DNA from: Streptomyces sp. HNM0575
GTDB taxonomy: Bacteria > Actinomycetota > Actinomycetes > Streptomycetales > Streptomycetaceae
Assembly (NCBI RefSeq): GCF_012726265.1
Contig: NZ_JAASAG010000001.1
Coordinates: forward strand, 310,001-374,000
Direction: 5' to 3'
DNA: 64,000 nucleotides
Shown here: one piece after another, positions 52,038 through 60,497 of the stretch
Numbering within the stretch: the first letter of the stretch is position 1
Layout of the letters: each line of letters opens with the position of its first letter
Notes under the pieces: model-generated
The model's database searches: none
The model's input: only the letters and a program-made list of their open reading frames with translations
What the model was told of the DNA's origin: nothing
Translations under genes and position numbers: made by a program

Positions 52038-53012
52038 GTGCGGCTCTCGATACTTCTCCCCTTCGGTCCGGTACGGCCGGAACAGGTGGTCCCGTTCGCG
52101 AATCTCGTGAACTGGACCTGCGCCGACCGGCTCTGGCAGGGCCACGGAATGCTGCTGGACAGTCACCACCTGATCAACTGGCTTGCGGGGATCGGCATCA
52201 GGGTCCCCAGCGGATTCGGCGTCACGCTGATGCCGCTGCGCTCCCCGTACCAGGCGGCGATCGAAGCCCGTTCCGTCGCGCTCTCGACGGGCCGCTCCGT
52301 CGTCGCCGGATTCGGGCCCGGCGGCCTTCAGGCGCAGCGCAGTTTCCTGGGCGGGCCGTACGCGAGCCAGTTGGGCGCGTGCCGTGAGTACGTCCGCACG
52401 GTGCGCGGACTGCTGCACGGCGAGACCGTGGAGAACGACGGGGGCGACCACTTCCCCGGAGTGTCCAGGCTCCTCGAATACAAGCAGGCCCCGGTGTCCG
52501 TGGGGCTCGGCGTGCTCCGCGAGAAGATGGCCGCCCTCGCGGGCGAGCTCGCCGACGTCGCCATCACCTGGCTTGGCTCGGCGTCGTATCTGGACGGGAT
52601 CCTGATGCCCGCCATGCGCAAGGGCGCCGAGGAGCGGCAGTGGGACAAGCCCGCGACGGTCACCGCCATCGTGCCCGTCGCGCTGTCCGGTCCCGGCCGC
52701 AAGGCCGAGGACCTGGCGGGCGCCTCGTGCGGTACGCACATCCAGGCCCCCCACTATCAGGCCGCGTTGAAGAGGGCCGGGATCGCGGTGTCCGGGGACG
52801 GCGACCCGGGCGACGCCGTGAAGCTCGTGGACGGCGGGGTGTTCCTGTACGGAACGGCCGCGGAGATACACGAGAGGCTGGAGGAGTACCGCGCGATCGG
52901 CGTCGACGAGGTGGTGCTCAACGCCACGGGCGTCGGCCTCGTCGAGGGGCCGCGGGCGGCGGCACAGGACCTGCTGGAGATCCTGGAGGCGGCGCCCGCA
53001 CAGGGCGGTTGA
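52038..53012 (+). CDS. Luciferase-like (LLM/F420-type) oxidoreductase, candidate LanJC dehydro-residue reductase (324 aa)
   Basis: TIM-barrel enzyme of the bacterial luciferase/F420-dependent family: RLSILLPFGPVRPEQVVPFA, VPSGFGVTLMPLRSPYQAAI, STGRSVVAGFGPGGLQAQRS, FLGGPYASQLGACREYVRTV, GLGVLREKMAALAGELADVA, GVDEVVLNATGVGLVEGPRA. The GTG at 52038 has AAAGGA upstream. Position as last gene of a lanthipeptide cluster fits the LanJC group; LxmJ of lexapeptide is an F420H2-dependent member that reduces dehydroalanine to D-alanine. A similar role here would put D-Ala or D-Abu into the lantibiotic. Cofactor and activity are inferred; other redox tailoring is possible. Confidence 0.8.
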   Translation: MRLSILLPFGPVRPEQVVPFANLVNWTCADRLWQGHGMLLDSHHLINWLAGIGIRVPSGFGVTLMPLRSPYQAAIEARSVALSTGRSVVAGFGPGGLQAQRSFLGGPYASQLGACREYVRTVRGLLHGETVENDGGDHFPGVSRLLEYKQAPVSVGLGVLREKMAALAGELADVAITWLGSASYLDGILMPAMRKGAEERQWDKPATVTAIVPVALSGPGRKAEDLAGASCGTHIQAPHYQAALKRAGIAVSGDGDPGDAVKLVDGGVFLYGTAAEIHERLEEYRAIGVDEVVLNATGVGLVEGPRAAAQDLLEILEAAPAQGG

Positions 53013-53114
53013 GCGCAGGGCCGGCCTGCCCAACTCCCTTGCGGGGTAGGGCGATCGGCCCCCGATCTCCGCCACACGTGGATGAGGCGTGTGTCTCGTG
53101 GGAAGCGTGTGACT

Positions 53115-55142
53115 GTGAAGAGGTCCATGTTCAGATCAGCGCCGACCACCGTCGTTCTCGGTCTGCTTGCCGGCCTCGTGGCCGGTCCCCAGGCCACGGG
53201 CGTGACCGAGCCGCCGGCGTCGTCCCGCGCCGCCGCTCCGCCGACGCGGGGCTCCCCGCCGGCATCCGCGCCGGAATCTCCCGCGCCCACGAGGGATTCC
53301 CCGTCGAAGACCACTCCGGTCTCCGCGCCGGGAACGGCGCCGGGGCCGGAGAAGTGGACGCCGCCCCTGAGCACCAGGGGCCGCTACATCGTCGACGCCG
53401 ACGGCGACCGCTTCAAGCTGAAGTCCGGCAACTGGCATGGCGCGAGCGGCACTTGGACCGGCTCCGGAGACCCCGAGGACCCGGCGAACCACCACTCCGG
53501 GGAGAACTCCGGCCGGATACCGCTGGGACTGGACCGTACGCCGATGAAGGAGATCGTCGCCGGGTTCGGCGAACTCGGCCTGAACAGCGTCCGCCTCCCC
53601 TTCTCCAACGAGATGATCCACGACGAACACCCGGTCTCCGACGCCTCGGTGGCCGCCAATCCGTTGCTGAAGGGCAGGACGCCGCTCCAGGTCTACGACG
53701 CGGCCGTGGAGGCCCTCACCGACGCCGGCTTCGCCGTGATCCTCAACAACCACACCAACACGACGCGTTGGTGCTGCGGCGTGGACGGCAACGAGCGCTG
53801 GAACGCCAGCCAGACGACCGAGACCTGGGAGAACGACTGGCTGTTCATGGCCCGCCGCTACGCGAAGAACCCCCGCGTCGCCGGCGCCGACCTCTACAAC
53901 GAGGTGCGCCGCTCGGCGCTCGACGACCCCAACTGGGGCCAGGGCGACAGCCACGACTGGTTCGCCGCGTCACAGCACCTCGGGGACCGCATCCTCCAGG
54001 AGGCCGATCCGGACCTGCTCGTGATCGTCGAGGGGATCAACTGGACCGGCCTTCCCATCGACGGCCTCCCACACGGCCGCCCCACCCTCGAACCCGTCCA
54101 GCGCCTCTCCCACACGCTCGTGCGCTCCGGAAAGCTCGTCTACTCCGCGCACTTCTACGGCTACACGGGACCGAACCACAGCGGCGCCACCGGCATCGGC
54201 GAGACCTCCGACCCCCGCTACCGCGACTTCGGCCGCGCCGAACTGTACGACGTGCTGCGGCGGCAGGCCTTCTACGTCGCCTCGCAGCAGGACCGGCACT
54301 TCACCGCGCCCGTATGGATCAGCGAATTCGGGGCCGGCGGCCCGGAGGAGACCGACGGGAAGGAGCGCGCCTGGTTCCGCAACTTCACCGCCTTCCTCGC
54401 CGAGACGGACGCGGACTTCGCGTACTGGCCGCTCGTCGGCTGGAACGAGAAGGGAAGCGACAACGGCTGGGGCCTGCTGCGCTGGGACTCCGCGGGCCGG
54501 CGCACCGGCGTCCTCGACGGCGGCGACTGGCGGGCCGGAGCCTGGAAGCGCCTCGTGAACGCGCCCGCGCGCACGGGCGCGATACCCGCCACGGACCGCT
54601 GGTCGATGCTGAGCCCGGACCACGGGGACTTCGTCGCGTCCCTGCGGATGCGCGAGCAGGGCGACTGGGACAGCGGAGGGCGCAAGGCAGCGTGCCCGGA
54701 CGACCAGCGGCTGATCGGTCTCAGCCACACGGGCGCGAGAGGGCTGTGCACCGACACCGACGCCCGCGGCCTGTCCGCGCCCGGCGGCGCCCACGAGGTG
54801 GTCACCGACGAACGCCACGTGGAACCGGGGCAGGACTGGGCGAGCGGATACACCAAGTTCCAGTGCCCGTCCGGCCGGTTCCTGACCGGCTACAGCGTGC
54901 GGGGGGCAGCGGTGTCCTCGGCCCTGTGCACCGAGGCGAAGCACGCGCTCGGCACCGGCGGCAGGACCGTGTGGTTCGACCGGTCCGACGCCCGCCCGCC
55001 GGACGCGAAGGGCGGCGACTTCGCACACGGCCACCTCAAGGGACAGTGCGCCGACGGCGAGTACGCCGCCGGAATCGCCTTCACCCGCCGCGCGGGGTCG
55101 TCGGGATCTCCGTCGGCCCTGCTGTGCAGGGATCTGAACTGA
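53115..55142 (+). CDS. Secreted GH5-like glycoside hydrolase (675 aa)
   Basis: Exported endoglycosidase of the GH5/cellulase type. Start taken as GTG 53115, 9 nt after GGGAAG, giving signal VKRSMFRSAPTTVVLGLLAG then LVAG; GTG 53109 and ATG 53082 are alternatives. A Pro/Ser/Ala linker (about 31-85) leads to the barrel: GLNSVRLPFSNEM, FAVILNNHTNTTRWCCGVDG, acid/base Glu263 in AGADLYNEVRRS, LVYSAHFYGYTGP and nucleophile Glu404 in VWISEFGAGG. About 170 C-terminal residues with paired cysteines (CPDDQRLIGLSHTGARGLC, CPSGRFLTGYSVRGAAVSS) form an unknown, possibly glycan-binding, domain. It starts 102 bp after the lantibiotic reductase gene and is unlikely to be part of that pathway. Confidence 0.88.
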   Translation: MKRSMFRSAPTTVVLGLLAGLVAGPQATGVTEPPASSRAAAPPTRGSPPASAPESPAPTRDSPSKTTPVSAPGTAPGPEKWTPPLSTRGRYIVDADGDRFKLKSGNWHGASGTWTGSGDPEDPANHHSGENSGRIPLGLDRTPMKEIVAGFGELGLNSVRLPFSNEMIHDEHPVSDASVAANPLLKGRTPLQVYDAAVEALTDAGFAVILNNHTNTTRWCCGVDGNERWNASQTTETWENDWLFMARRYAKNPRVAGADLYNEVRRSALDDPNWGQGDSHDWFAASQHLGDRILQEADPDLLVIVEGINWTGLPIDGLPHGRPTLEPVQRLSHTLVRSGKLVYSAHFYGYTGPNHSGATGIGETSDPRYRDFGRAELYDVLRRQAFYVASQQDRHFTAPVWISEFGAGGPEETDGKERAWFRNFTAFLAETDADFAYWPLVGWNEKGSDNGWGLLRWDSAGRRTGVLDGGDWRAGAWKRLVNAPARTGAIPATDRWSMLSPDHGDFVASLRMREQGDWDSGGRKAACPDDQRLIGLSHTGARGLCTDTDARGLSAPGGAHEVVTDERHVEPGQDWASGYTKFQCPSGRFLTGYSVRGAAVSSALCTEAKHALGTGGRTVWFDRSDARPPDAKGGDFAHGHLKGQCADGEYAAGIAFTRRAGSSGSPSALLCRDLN

Positions 55143-55233
55143 CGGCCCTGACAGGCGAATTCGCGTCCCCGGCCGGATTCGCGTGCGCCCGGTGCCCGCC
55201 GGCGCCCGGCCGCACCGGGTGAGCGACGCGACC

Positions 55234-55264
55234 GCGTCCCCCGCGAATCCTGCGCGGGGGACGC
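55234..55264. terminator. Strong bidirectional terminator
   Basis: GCGTCCCCCGCG (55234-55245) pairs perfectly with CGCGGGGGACGC (55253-55264) over 7 nt. It sits between the convergent GH5 and DUF2470 genes. Confidence 0.8.
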
Positions 55265-55305
55265 CGTCCGCTGCGTCCGGGCCGTCCGTCCGTGGTGCGC
55301 GGCGC

Positions 55306-56001
55306 TCAGGCCGGCAGGTGGTTGGAGTGGGAGGCCCGGCGTGCGGCGTCCAGGAGGGCCTGGATCCGGCAGTCGACCTGGTCGGGGTCGGTCACGGGCG
55401 TCGAGAACGACACCCGGGCGTCGCGATGCATGCCGGGATACTCGAGGCGCAGCGTCAGGCCGTAACGGTCCAGAGCCACCGGAACGGCGCGCACCATGCC
55501 GCGGTCGGGCCGCGGCCGCACGAGACGCAGCAGCAGCGGGATCGACTCGCCGTGGCCGTCGAGGAGATGCATCAGCATCGCGGCCTCGCAGGTGGCCAGC
55601 GGGTCGGGGGCGAGCTCCTGCAATTCCTCCAGCGTCACGTACGAGCGTCCGCGGGAGTCCTCCAGGACCGCCTGCCCGAACTCCATGCACGTGCTCCCGC
55701 TCCCGCTGTCGTACGGGGCCGGAAGCAACCCCGTCACGGTGACTCGGGCGCGCAGCCGCTCCCGTACCGGCGTGGGGGCGACGTCGGTCAGCTCCAGTCT
55801 CACCGGGATGCGCAACTCGCCCTCGGGGAGGGGGATTTCGGACGGCGCGTGGAGGTGGACGTTGCCCGTCGAGTCGTGGAGCCGGTGCACTTCGGCGTGG
55901 ACTCCGTCGCTCACCACCGTCATCGAATGAGCCGAGGCAAGGATCGACCGCACGCGTTCGGCGGGCGTGGGCTCTGTGACGCGGGGGCGGAAGGGGCGCA
56001 T
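55306..56001 (-). CDS. DUF2470-domain protein, haem/iron-related (231 aa)
   Basis: N-terminal PTPAERVRSILASAHSMTVV resembles the DUF2470 module found at the end of HugZ-type haem-utilisation proteins and in many short actinobacterial proteins. The rest has IPVRLELTDVAPTPVRERLR and SYVTLEELQELAPDPLATCE, a split-barrel-like pattern. GGAGG is 6 nt before the ATG. It shares a perfect iron box with the divergent siderophore-interacting protein gene, which supports a role in iron or haem-iron handling. The reaction is unknown. Confidence 0.78.
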   Translation of the reverse strand: MRPFRPRVTEPTPAERVRSILASAHSMTVVSDGVHAEVHRLHDSTGNVHLHAPSEIPLPEGELRIPVRLELTDVAPTPVRERLRARVTVTGLLPAPYDSGSGSTCMEFGQAVLEDSRGRSYVTLEELQELAPDPLATCEAAMLMHLLDGHGESIPLLLRLVRPRPDRGMVRAVPVALDRYGLTLRLEYPGMHRDARVSFSTPVTDPDQVDCRIQALLDAARRASHSNHLPA

Positions 56002-56059
56002 CTCAGTCCTCCAGGGTCTGCGGTCGGGCTGGGCGTGTGACCACTCGGACGTGGCGTGC

Positions 56060-56078
56060 TTAGGTTAGGCTAACCTAA
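56060..56078. promoter_or_regulatory. Perfect iron box between two divergent iron genes
   Basis: TTAGGTTAGGCTAACCTAA matches the DmdR/IdeR/DtxR consensus at all 19 positions, and the palindrome continues to GCTTAGG...CCTAAGC. It lies 58 bp before the DUF2470 gene and 71 bp before the siderophore-interacting protein gene. Confidence 0.95.
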
Positions 56079-56149
56079 GCACGAGAACCCTGTATCTCTG
56101 AAGTGCATCTCCGGCGGTGCGTGCCGCAGTCACGTCAAGGAGGCGACAG

Positions 56150-56875
56150 ATGGCGCGAGTTCCGAAGGTCCTGGCCGAGTACGCGCAGCGCCGCGGGTTC
56201 GCCGCAGAGGTGACCGCCGTCGAACGACCCTCTCCCTCGCTGCTGCGAATCGCCTTCCACAGCCCTTCGTTGCGGTCCCGGGACGTCTCCCCGTGCGATG
56301 TCACCGCCTTCCGCGTGGGAGAGAACGACTTCCGCCACTACACGCCCGAGTCGCACGATCCCGACGCCGGGACGGTCACGGTCGTGGTCCACGACCACGG
56401 CCGGACCGACGCCCCCGGACTCAGCCTGATCGAATCGCTCGCGCCGGGCAGCGAAGTCGTCTGGTGCGGGCTGGACTCCGCGAGAGGCTTCCGCTGGACC
56501 TCGCCCTCCGCGGCGCTGGCCATGGGGGACGCGAGCACCCTTGGACTGATGGCTGCACTGACCGAGCAGGCGAACGCCGAGAGCACGCGACTGCTCGTCG
56601 CCGTGGAGACCGAGCCGCCGGACCGCGAATACGTCACCGGGCTGCTCCCCGAGGCGGTCGTACTGCCCGCGGCCGAGGAGCCCGGCGCCGCCCTGGACGA
56701 GTGGCTCGGCGAAGCCGGTGAGCGCATCCGCTCGCTTGCCCCCCGGGTCGCCTATCTCGCCGGGCACGGCGGCTCGATACAGCGGCAGCGCCAAGCGCTG
56801 CGCACGCGCCACGGGCTCGACCGGCGTGCCGTACGCACCCAGCCGTACTGGGCGACCGGCCGTACCGGACTGTGA
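56150..56875 (+). CDS. Siderophore-interacting protein, FAD-dependent ferric reductase (241 aa)
   Basis: SIP/ViuB family flavoprotein releasing iron from ferric siderophores in the cytoplasm. FAD-binding motif R-x-Y-T is in DFRHYTPESHDPDAGTVTVV; VVVHDHGRTDAPGLSLIESL and LALAMG-like AALAMGDASTLGLMAALTEQ follow. The C-terminal helix segment YLAGHGGSIQRQRQALRTRH with PYWATGRTG is the family ending. ATG at 56150 has AAGGAGG 5 nt upstream. Direct iron control by the adjacent box is nearly certain. Confidence 0.93.
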   Translation: MARVPKVLAEYAQRRGFAAEVTAVERPSPSLLRIAFHSPSLRSRDVSPCDVTAFRVGENDFRHYTPESHDPDAGTVTVVVHDHGRTDAPGLSLIESLAPGSEVVWCGLDSARGFRWTSPSAALAMGDASTLGLMAALTEQANAESTRLLVAVETEPPDREYVTGLLPEAVVLPAAEEPGAALDEWLGEAGERIRSLAPRVAYLAGHGGSIQRQRQALRTRHGLDRRAVRTQPYWATGRTGL

Positions 56876-57244
56876 ACTCGCGCGGCCGGGCCCGCGGTTG
56901 GCGGTCGGTCGGCACGGCGATTCGGGGCCGCCACGCGATTGACGATCGGCACGCGATTCACGATCGGCAGGCAGGCGTCTGCCGAACTCCGGTCCCGCAG
57001 CGGGGACTTGAAGTCTTGCAACGGGCGCCGACCGGTCCGCCGGTCGGTCCGCCGCCCGGCCGGGGCCAGGCCGGGACCCGGACCGGGACGCACACCGCGC
57101 CGGGCGGCGGACGACGGGCCCCTGCCCTCGGCGCCGCCCCCGACGACCCGTCAGCCGTCCGTCGAGGACCTGATCTCCCGTGTGCGCAGCCAATTCCCGG
57201 CTTCCGGAGGATCGCCGCACGCCCCCGGCTAGGCTGACCCGCCT
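56876..57244. other. Intergenic stretch with an 18-bp tandem repeat
   Basis: CACGCGATTGACGATCGG (56932-56949) is followed at once by a copy with one change (56950-56967). The rest is G+C-rich sequence with short simple repeats around 57030-57060. I find no supported gene. Confidence 0.6.
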
Positions 57245-58012
57245 ATGCACCCGTTGCGCACCGGTCGTTCGCGGCAAGCCGCGGCGCGACGCCCCCGAGG
57301 CACCGCCGCGGCGGTTCTCGTGGCCGCCGTCGGGCTTTCGGTGACGGCAGCGTCGTTGACCGGCTGCGCCTCCGACACCGGAGCGCGCGACGAGGGAGCG
57401 GCCTCCCGCCTGTCGCCGCCGGCCAGCGCTTCGCCGCTGTGGCCCGGCAGTTCACCGTCCGCGGCGCCCGCGGCGCCGGAACTGAGCCCGTACCCGCCGG
57501 TCAAGGGCGTCGCCGTGCCCGCGGACGGTCTCAAGGGCCTGCCGGTCAGGGAGCTGCTGGAGAACGACCCCAACGTGCCCGATCTGGTCCGCAAGCTGAT
57601 GCAGGACTGCCGCGGCAGCGCCTGCTCCCAACGCAGCCCCGTCTACCGGGACTTGACCGGTGACGGTCGAGACGAGGTCATCGTGGCCGTGGACGCCGCG
57701 AGGATCGGCCAGACCCTGCTCAGCGTCTACCGGGCCTCCGGCGGACAGGTCAGACCGGTGCTGAGTCACTGGGGAGAGCCGGGGCTGACCGGCGAGACCA
57801 TCGGCAGGGACCTGGTGATCACGGCGACCGGCAGGGAGGGCCCGTACACCACCAGATACCGCTGGAACGGCAAGGTGCTCGCCGCCGTCGCCGCGCAGAA
57901 CCCGCAGAACCCGCAGAACCCGCAGAACGCGCAGAACCCGCACGAGCCGCAGGCCCCCGCCGAGCCCTCGGCGCAACACCCCGACTCCCCGGCTCCGGAA
58001 CCGGCGCGATGA
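57245..58012 (+). CDS. CseA-like lipoprotein (255 aa)
   Basis: Lipoprotein signal ends at LTGCAS (AAAVLVAAVGLSVTAASLTG). After a Ser/Pro/Ala linker comes CRGSACSQRSPVYRDLTGDG then RDEVIVAVDAARIGQTLLSV, a D-x-T-G-D-G-R-D-E motif of the FG-GAP/VCBS type that also marks CseA, the lipoprotein that damps the SigE-CseBC cell-envelope stress system of Streptomyces. The tail is a QNP repeat from a 9-bp unit (57896-57940). The stop overlaps the response-regulator start (ATGA). A sensor-modulating role is inferred from order lipoprotein-regulator-kinase. Confidence 0.8.
   Translation: MHPLRTGRSRQAAARRPRGTAAAVLVAAVGLSVTAASLTGCASDTGARDEGAASRLSPPASASPLWPGSSPSAAPAAPELSPYPPVKGVAVPADGLKGLPVRELLENDPNVPDLVRKLMQDCRGSACSQRSPVYRDLTGDGRDEVIVAVDAARIGQTLLSVYRASGGQVRPVLSHWGEPGLTGETIGRDLVITATGREGPYTTRYRWNGKVLAAVAAQNPQNPQNPQNAQNPHEPQAPAEPSAQHPDSPAPEPAR
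57896..57940 (+). repeat. 9-bp tandem repeat CAGAACCCG (5 copies)
   Basis: In-frame repeat encoding Q-N-P in the tail of the CseA-like lipoprotein; one copy reads CAGAACGCG. Confidence 0.85.
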
Positions 58013-58803
58013 CGGCGCCCGCGGACCCGCAGCCGCAGCCGTACCCGCGGCCCGGCCCCGCGCCCGAGCCGTCGGCCGCGGCGGTGACCGAGGCGCACAT
58101 CCTGCTCGTCGAGGACGACGAGGTGATCCGCTGCACCGTGTGCATGGCACTGGAGCGGTACGGCTTCACCGTCTCGACCGCCGCCGACGGCCTCACCGGG
58201 CTGGAGGTCTTCCGCGAACGGCGGCCCGACCTGCTGCTGCTGGACGTCATGCTCCCCGAGCTCGACGGCATCGGGCTGTGCCGCCGGATACGCGAACTGA
58301 GCCTGGCGCCCGTGCTGATGATGTCGGCGCGCGGTGACGCCCTCGACATCGTCGCCGGCCTCGAAGCGGGCGCCGACGACTACGTGGTGAAGCCGTGCGA
58401 GAGCCCGGTGCTCGTCGCGCGGATACGTTCGCTGCTGCGCCGGGCCTCCTTCCCGCCCGTCGCGGGACGCGAGGGACCCGGACCCGCACCCGGACGTCAG
58501 CGGCCGGCACCCCCGCCGCGCACCCTCGTCTTCGGCGACCTGACCATCGACACCCTCGGCATGGAGGTGCGCCGGGCCGGAGCGCCGCTCGCCCTCACCC
58601 CGACCGAACTGCGCCTGCTGCTCGTACTCGCCGCGTCGCCCGGTGTGGTGCTGGAGCGCCGCACCCTGCTCGACCAGGTCTGGGACCACGCCTGGCACGG
58701 CGATACGCGCGTGGTCGATCTGCATGTGCAGCGGCTGCGGGCGAAGATCGGCGCCGAACGCATCGAGACCGTACGCGGGTTCGGCTACAAGCTGCGACGC
58801 TGA
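58009..58803 (+). CDS. OmpR-family response regulator, CseB-like (264 aa)
   Basis: A Pro-rich N-terminus of about 27 residues precedes the receiver: HILLVEDDEVIRCTVCMALE (acidic pair), RRPDLLLLDVMLPELDGIGL (phospho-acceptor Asp), VLMMSARGD (Thr/Ser switch) and DDYVVKPCE (Lys). The winged-helix DNA-binding domain has LTPTELRLLLVLAASPGVVL and VVDLHVQRLRAKIGAERIET then VRGFGYKLRR. A Pro/Gly/Arg linker joins the two. ATG overlaps the lipoprotein stop by 4 bp, and the kinase gene starts 2 bp after its own stop. Confidence 0.94.
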   Translation: MTAPADPQPQPYPRPGPAPEPSAAAVTEAHILLVEDDEVIRCTVCMALERYGFTVSTAADGLTGLEVFRERRPDLLLLDVMLPELDGIGLCRRIRELSLAPVLMMSARGDALDIVAGLEAGADDYVVKPCESPVLVARIRSLLRRASFPPVAGREGPGPAPGRQRPAPPPRTLVFGDLTIDTLGMEVRRAGAPLALTPTELRLLLVLAASPGVVLERRTLLDQVWDHAWHGDTRVVDLHVQRLRAKIGAERIETVRGFGYKLRR

Positions 58804-58805
58804 CG

Positions 58806-60428
58806 ATGCGGCTGAGGGCGACGGGCGGAGCGCAAGGGGCCACCGGGCCGCCCCGCGCGCTGCGCCGGCGCATCGCGGGCCTGGTGACCGCTGCGACCTT
58901 CGCCGTCGCCGTCGCGGTCGGCGTGCTGGTGCACCACGCCTCGTGGGACCGGGAGTTGTCGCAGGCGCGGGAGGCCGCCCGCACCACCCTGGACCGTGCC
59001 GCCGTCGGCTACGAGCGCACCGGCACCGTGCGCGGCTCGGGCGCCACGCTGGATCCGCGCGGGCTGCCCTCCGGGTTGCGCGCACTGGTACGCGAGGGCC
59101 ACCGGGGCACGCAGTTCTCCTCCGGAGCCGAGGCGGGCGCGGGTGGGGGCGCGGGTGCGGCTGCGGGGCGCGGCGGTCCCGCGATGTGGGCGGCGCGGCC
59201 CGCGGGCCGCCAAGTGATCGCCGTACGCCTCGACATGACAGCGGCGGTCCGCAACCTCGACGCGCTGGACCGGAACATCGTCCTCGCGGGACTCCTGACC
59301 ACGGCGGTCGTGCTGCCCCTGGGAGTGCTGACCGCGGGGCGGATGAGCCGCAGGCTCCGCGCGGCCGCGGGCATCGCACGGCGGATCGCCGCGGGGGATC
59401 TCGACGCCCGGGTCTCCGGAGGCCCGGCCGCCGTACGGCCCCACGACGAGATCGCCGAGATCTCCGGTGCCGTCGACTCGATGGCCGCGGCCCTTCAGGA
59501 ACGGCTGCGCAGCGAGCAGCGGTTCACCGCCGACGTGGCGCACGAGCTTCGTACGCCCCTGATGGGTCTGGTCACGGCGGCCGAACTGCTCCCGGAGGGG
59601 CGGCCGTCGGAGTACGTACGCGACCGTGTACGGGCGCTCAGCACCCTCATCGAGGACCTGCTGGAGATCTCACGGCTGGACGCGGGGGCCGAGCACGCCG
59701 ATGCCTCGCTGTGCGGCGTGGCGGCCCTCGTCGAGAACGCGGCCCGGCGCACCGGACTGTCCGTCGACGTCGTCACGGCGGGCGGCGGCGGACAGCCCAC
59801 TGGCGACGGCGGCACCACTTCCGACGGTGACGGCACCGGCGGCGGCACCACTTCCGACGGTGACGGCACCGGCGGCGGCACCATTGCCCACGGCGACTCG
59901 AAGGTGTGGACGGACCCGCGCAGGCTGGAGCGCATCGTGGCCAACCTGTTCGTCAACGCCCACCGCCACGGCAGGCCGCCCGTGCTGGCCGAGGTTGCGG
60001 CCGACGGAAGGACGGTGACCGTGCGCGACCACGGCCCCGGATATCCGGCGGACCTGCTGGACTCGGGGCCGCAGCGGTTCCGTACCGGAGTGCGCGAGCG
60101 AGGCAGGGGTCACGGCCTCGGCCTGACCATCGCCATGGGGCAGGCCGAAGTCATCGGCGCGGCGCTCGAGTTCGGCAACGCGCCGGACGGCGGTGCGGTC
60201 GCCACACTCCGGCTCCCCGACCGCGGGGAGCCCGCCGGACCTGACGCGGAGCCCGAGCCGCACGCGCAGTCCGGGCCACCGCCGCAGCCAGAGCCCGAGC
60301 CGCACTTGCAGTCCGAGCCGCACTTGCAGTCCGAGCCGTACGGGCAGCCCGAGCCGTACGGGCCCGGCGGCCCGGACGCCGCCGCGCCCGGCGACCGCCC
60401 GCCGGAGCCGCGGCCGATACACGGCTGA
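58806..60428 (+). CDS. Membrane sensor histidine kinase, CseC-like (540 aa)
   Basis: Two membrane helices (IAGLVTAATFAVAVAVGVLV and VLAGLLTTAVVLPLGVLTAG) enclose an extracellular part of about 100 residues with a Gly/Ala-rich loop. HAMP follows (RIAAGDLDARVSGG), then the H-box FTADVAHELRTPLMGLVTAA. The ATPase has N-box LERIVANLFVNAHRHGRPP, D-box TVRDHGPGYP and G-box GRGHGLGLTIAMGQAEVIGA. Between H-box and N-box is a 33-bp repeat (59811-59876) encoding TTSDGDGTGGG, unusual inside the ATPase fold. The C-terminus is a Pro/Glu/Gln repeat tail. No sigE gene lies upstream. Confidence 0.93.
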   Translation: MRLRATGGAQGATGPPRALRRRIAGLVTAATFAVAVAVGVLVHHASWDRELSQAREAARTTLDRAAVGYERTGTVRGSGATLDPRGLPSGLRALVREGHRGTQFSSGAEAGAGGGAGAAAGRGGPAMWAARPAGRQVIAVRLDMTAAVRNLDALDRNIVLAGLLTTAVVLPLGVLTAGRMSRRLRAAAGIARRIAAGDLDARVSGGPAAVRPHDEIAEISGAVDSMAAALQERLRSEQRFTADVAHELRTPLMGLVTAAELLPEGRPSEYVRDRVRALSTLIEDLLEISRLDAGAEHADASLCGVAALVENAARRTGLSVDVVTAGGGGQPTGDGGTTSDGDGTGGGTTSDGDGTGGGTIAHGDSKVWTDPRRLERIVANLFVNAHRHGRPPVLAEVAADGRTVTVRDHGPGYPADLLDSGPQRFRTGVRERGRGHGLGLTIAMGQAEVIGAALEFGNAPDGGAVATLRLPDRGEPAGPDAEPEPHAQSGPPPQPEPEPHLQSEPHLQSEPYGQPEPYGPGGPDAAAPGDRPPEPRPIHG

Positions 60429-60497
60429 TACGTCTTCGAGCGGCGGCAGAGGCCCGGCCCCGGGCCGCGCAAGATCTTCGCCGCCCACGATGGCGCC

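Noticed and set aside
42851..53012. Pathway-specific LanR/LanK regulators or a separate LanP protease
   Set aside because: Looked for and not found; LanT has its own C39 protease and no regulator gene lies within the unit.
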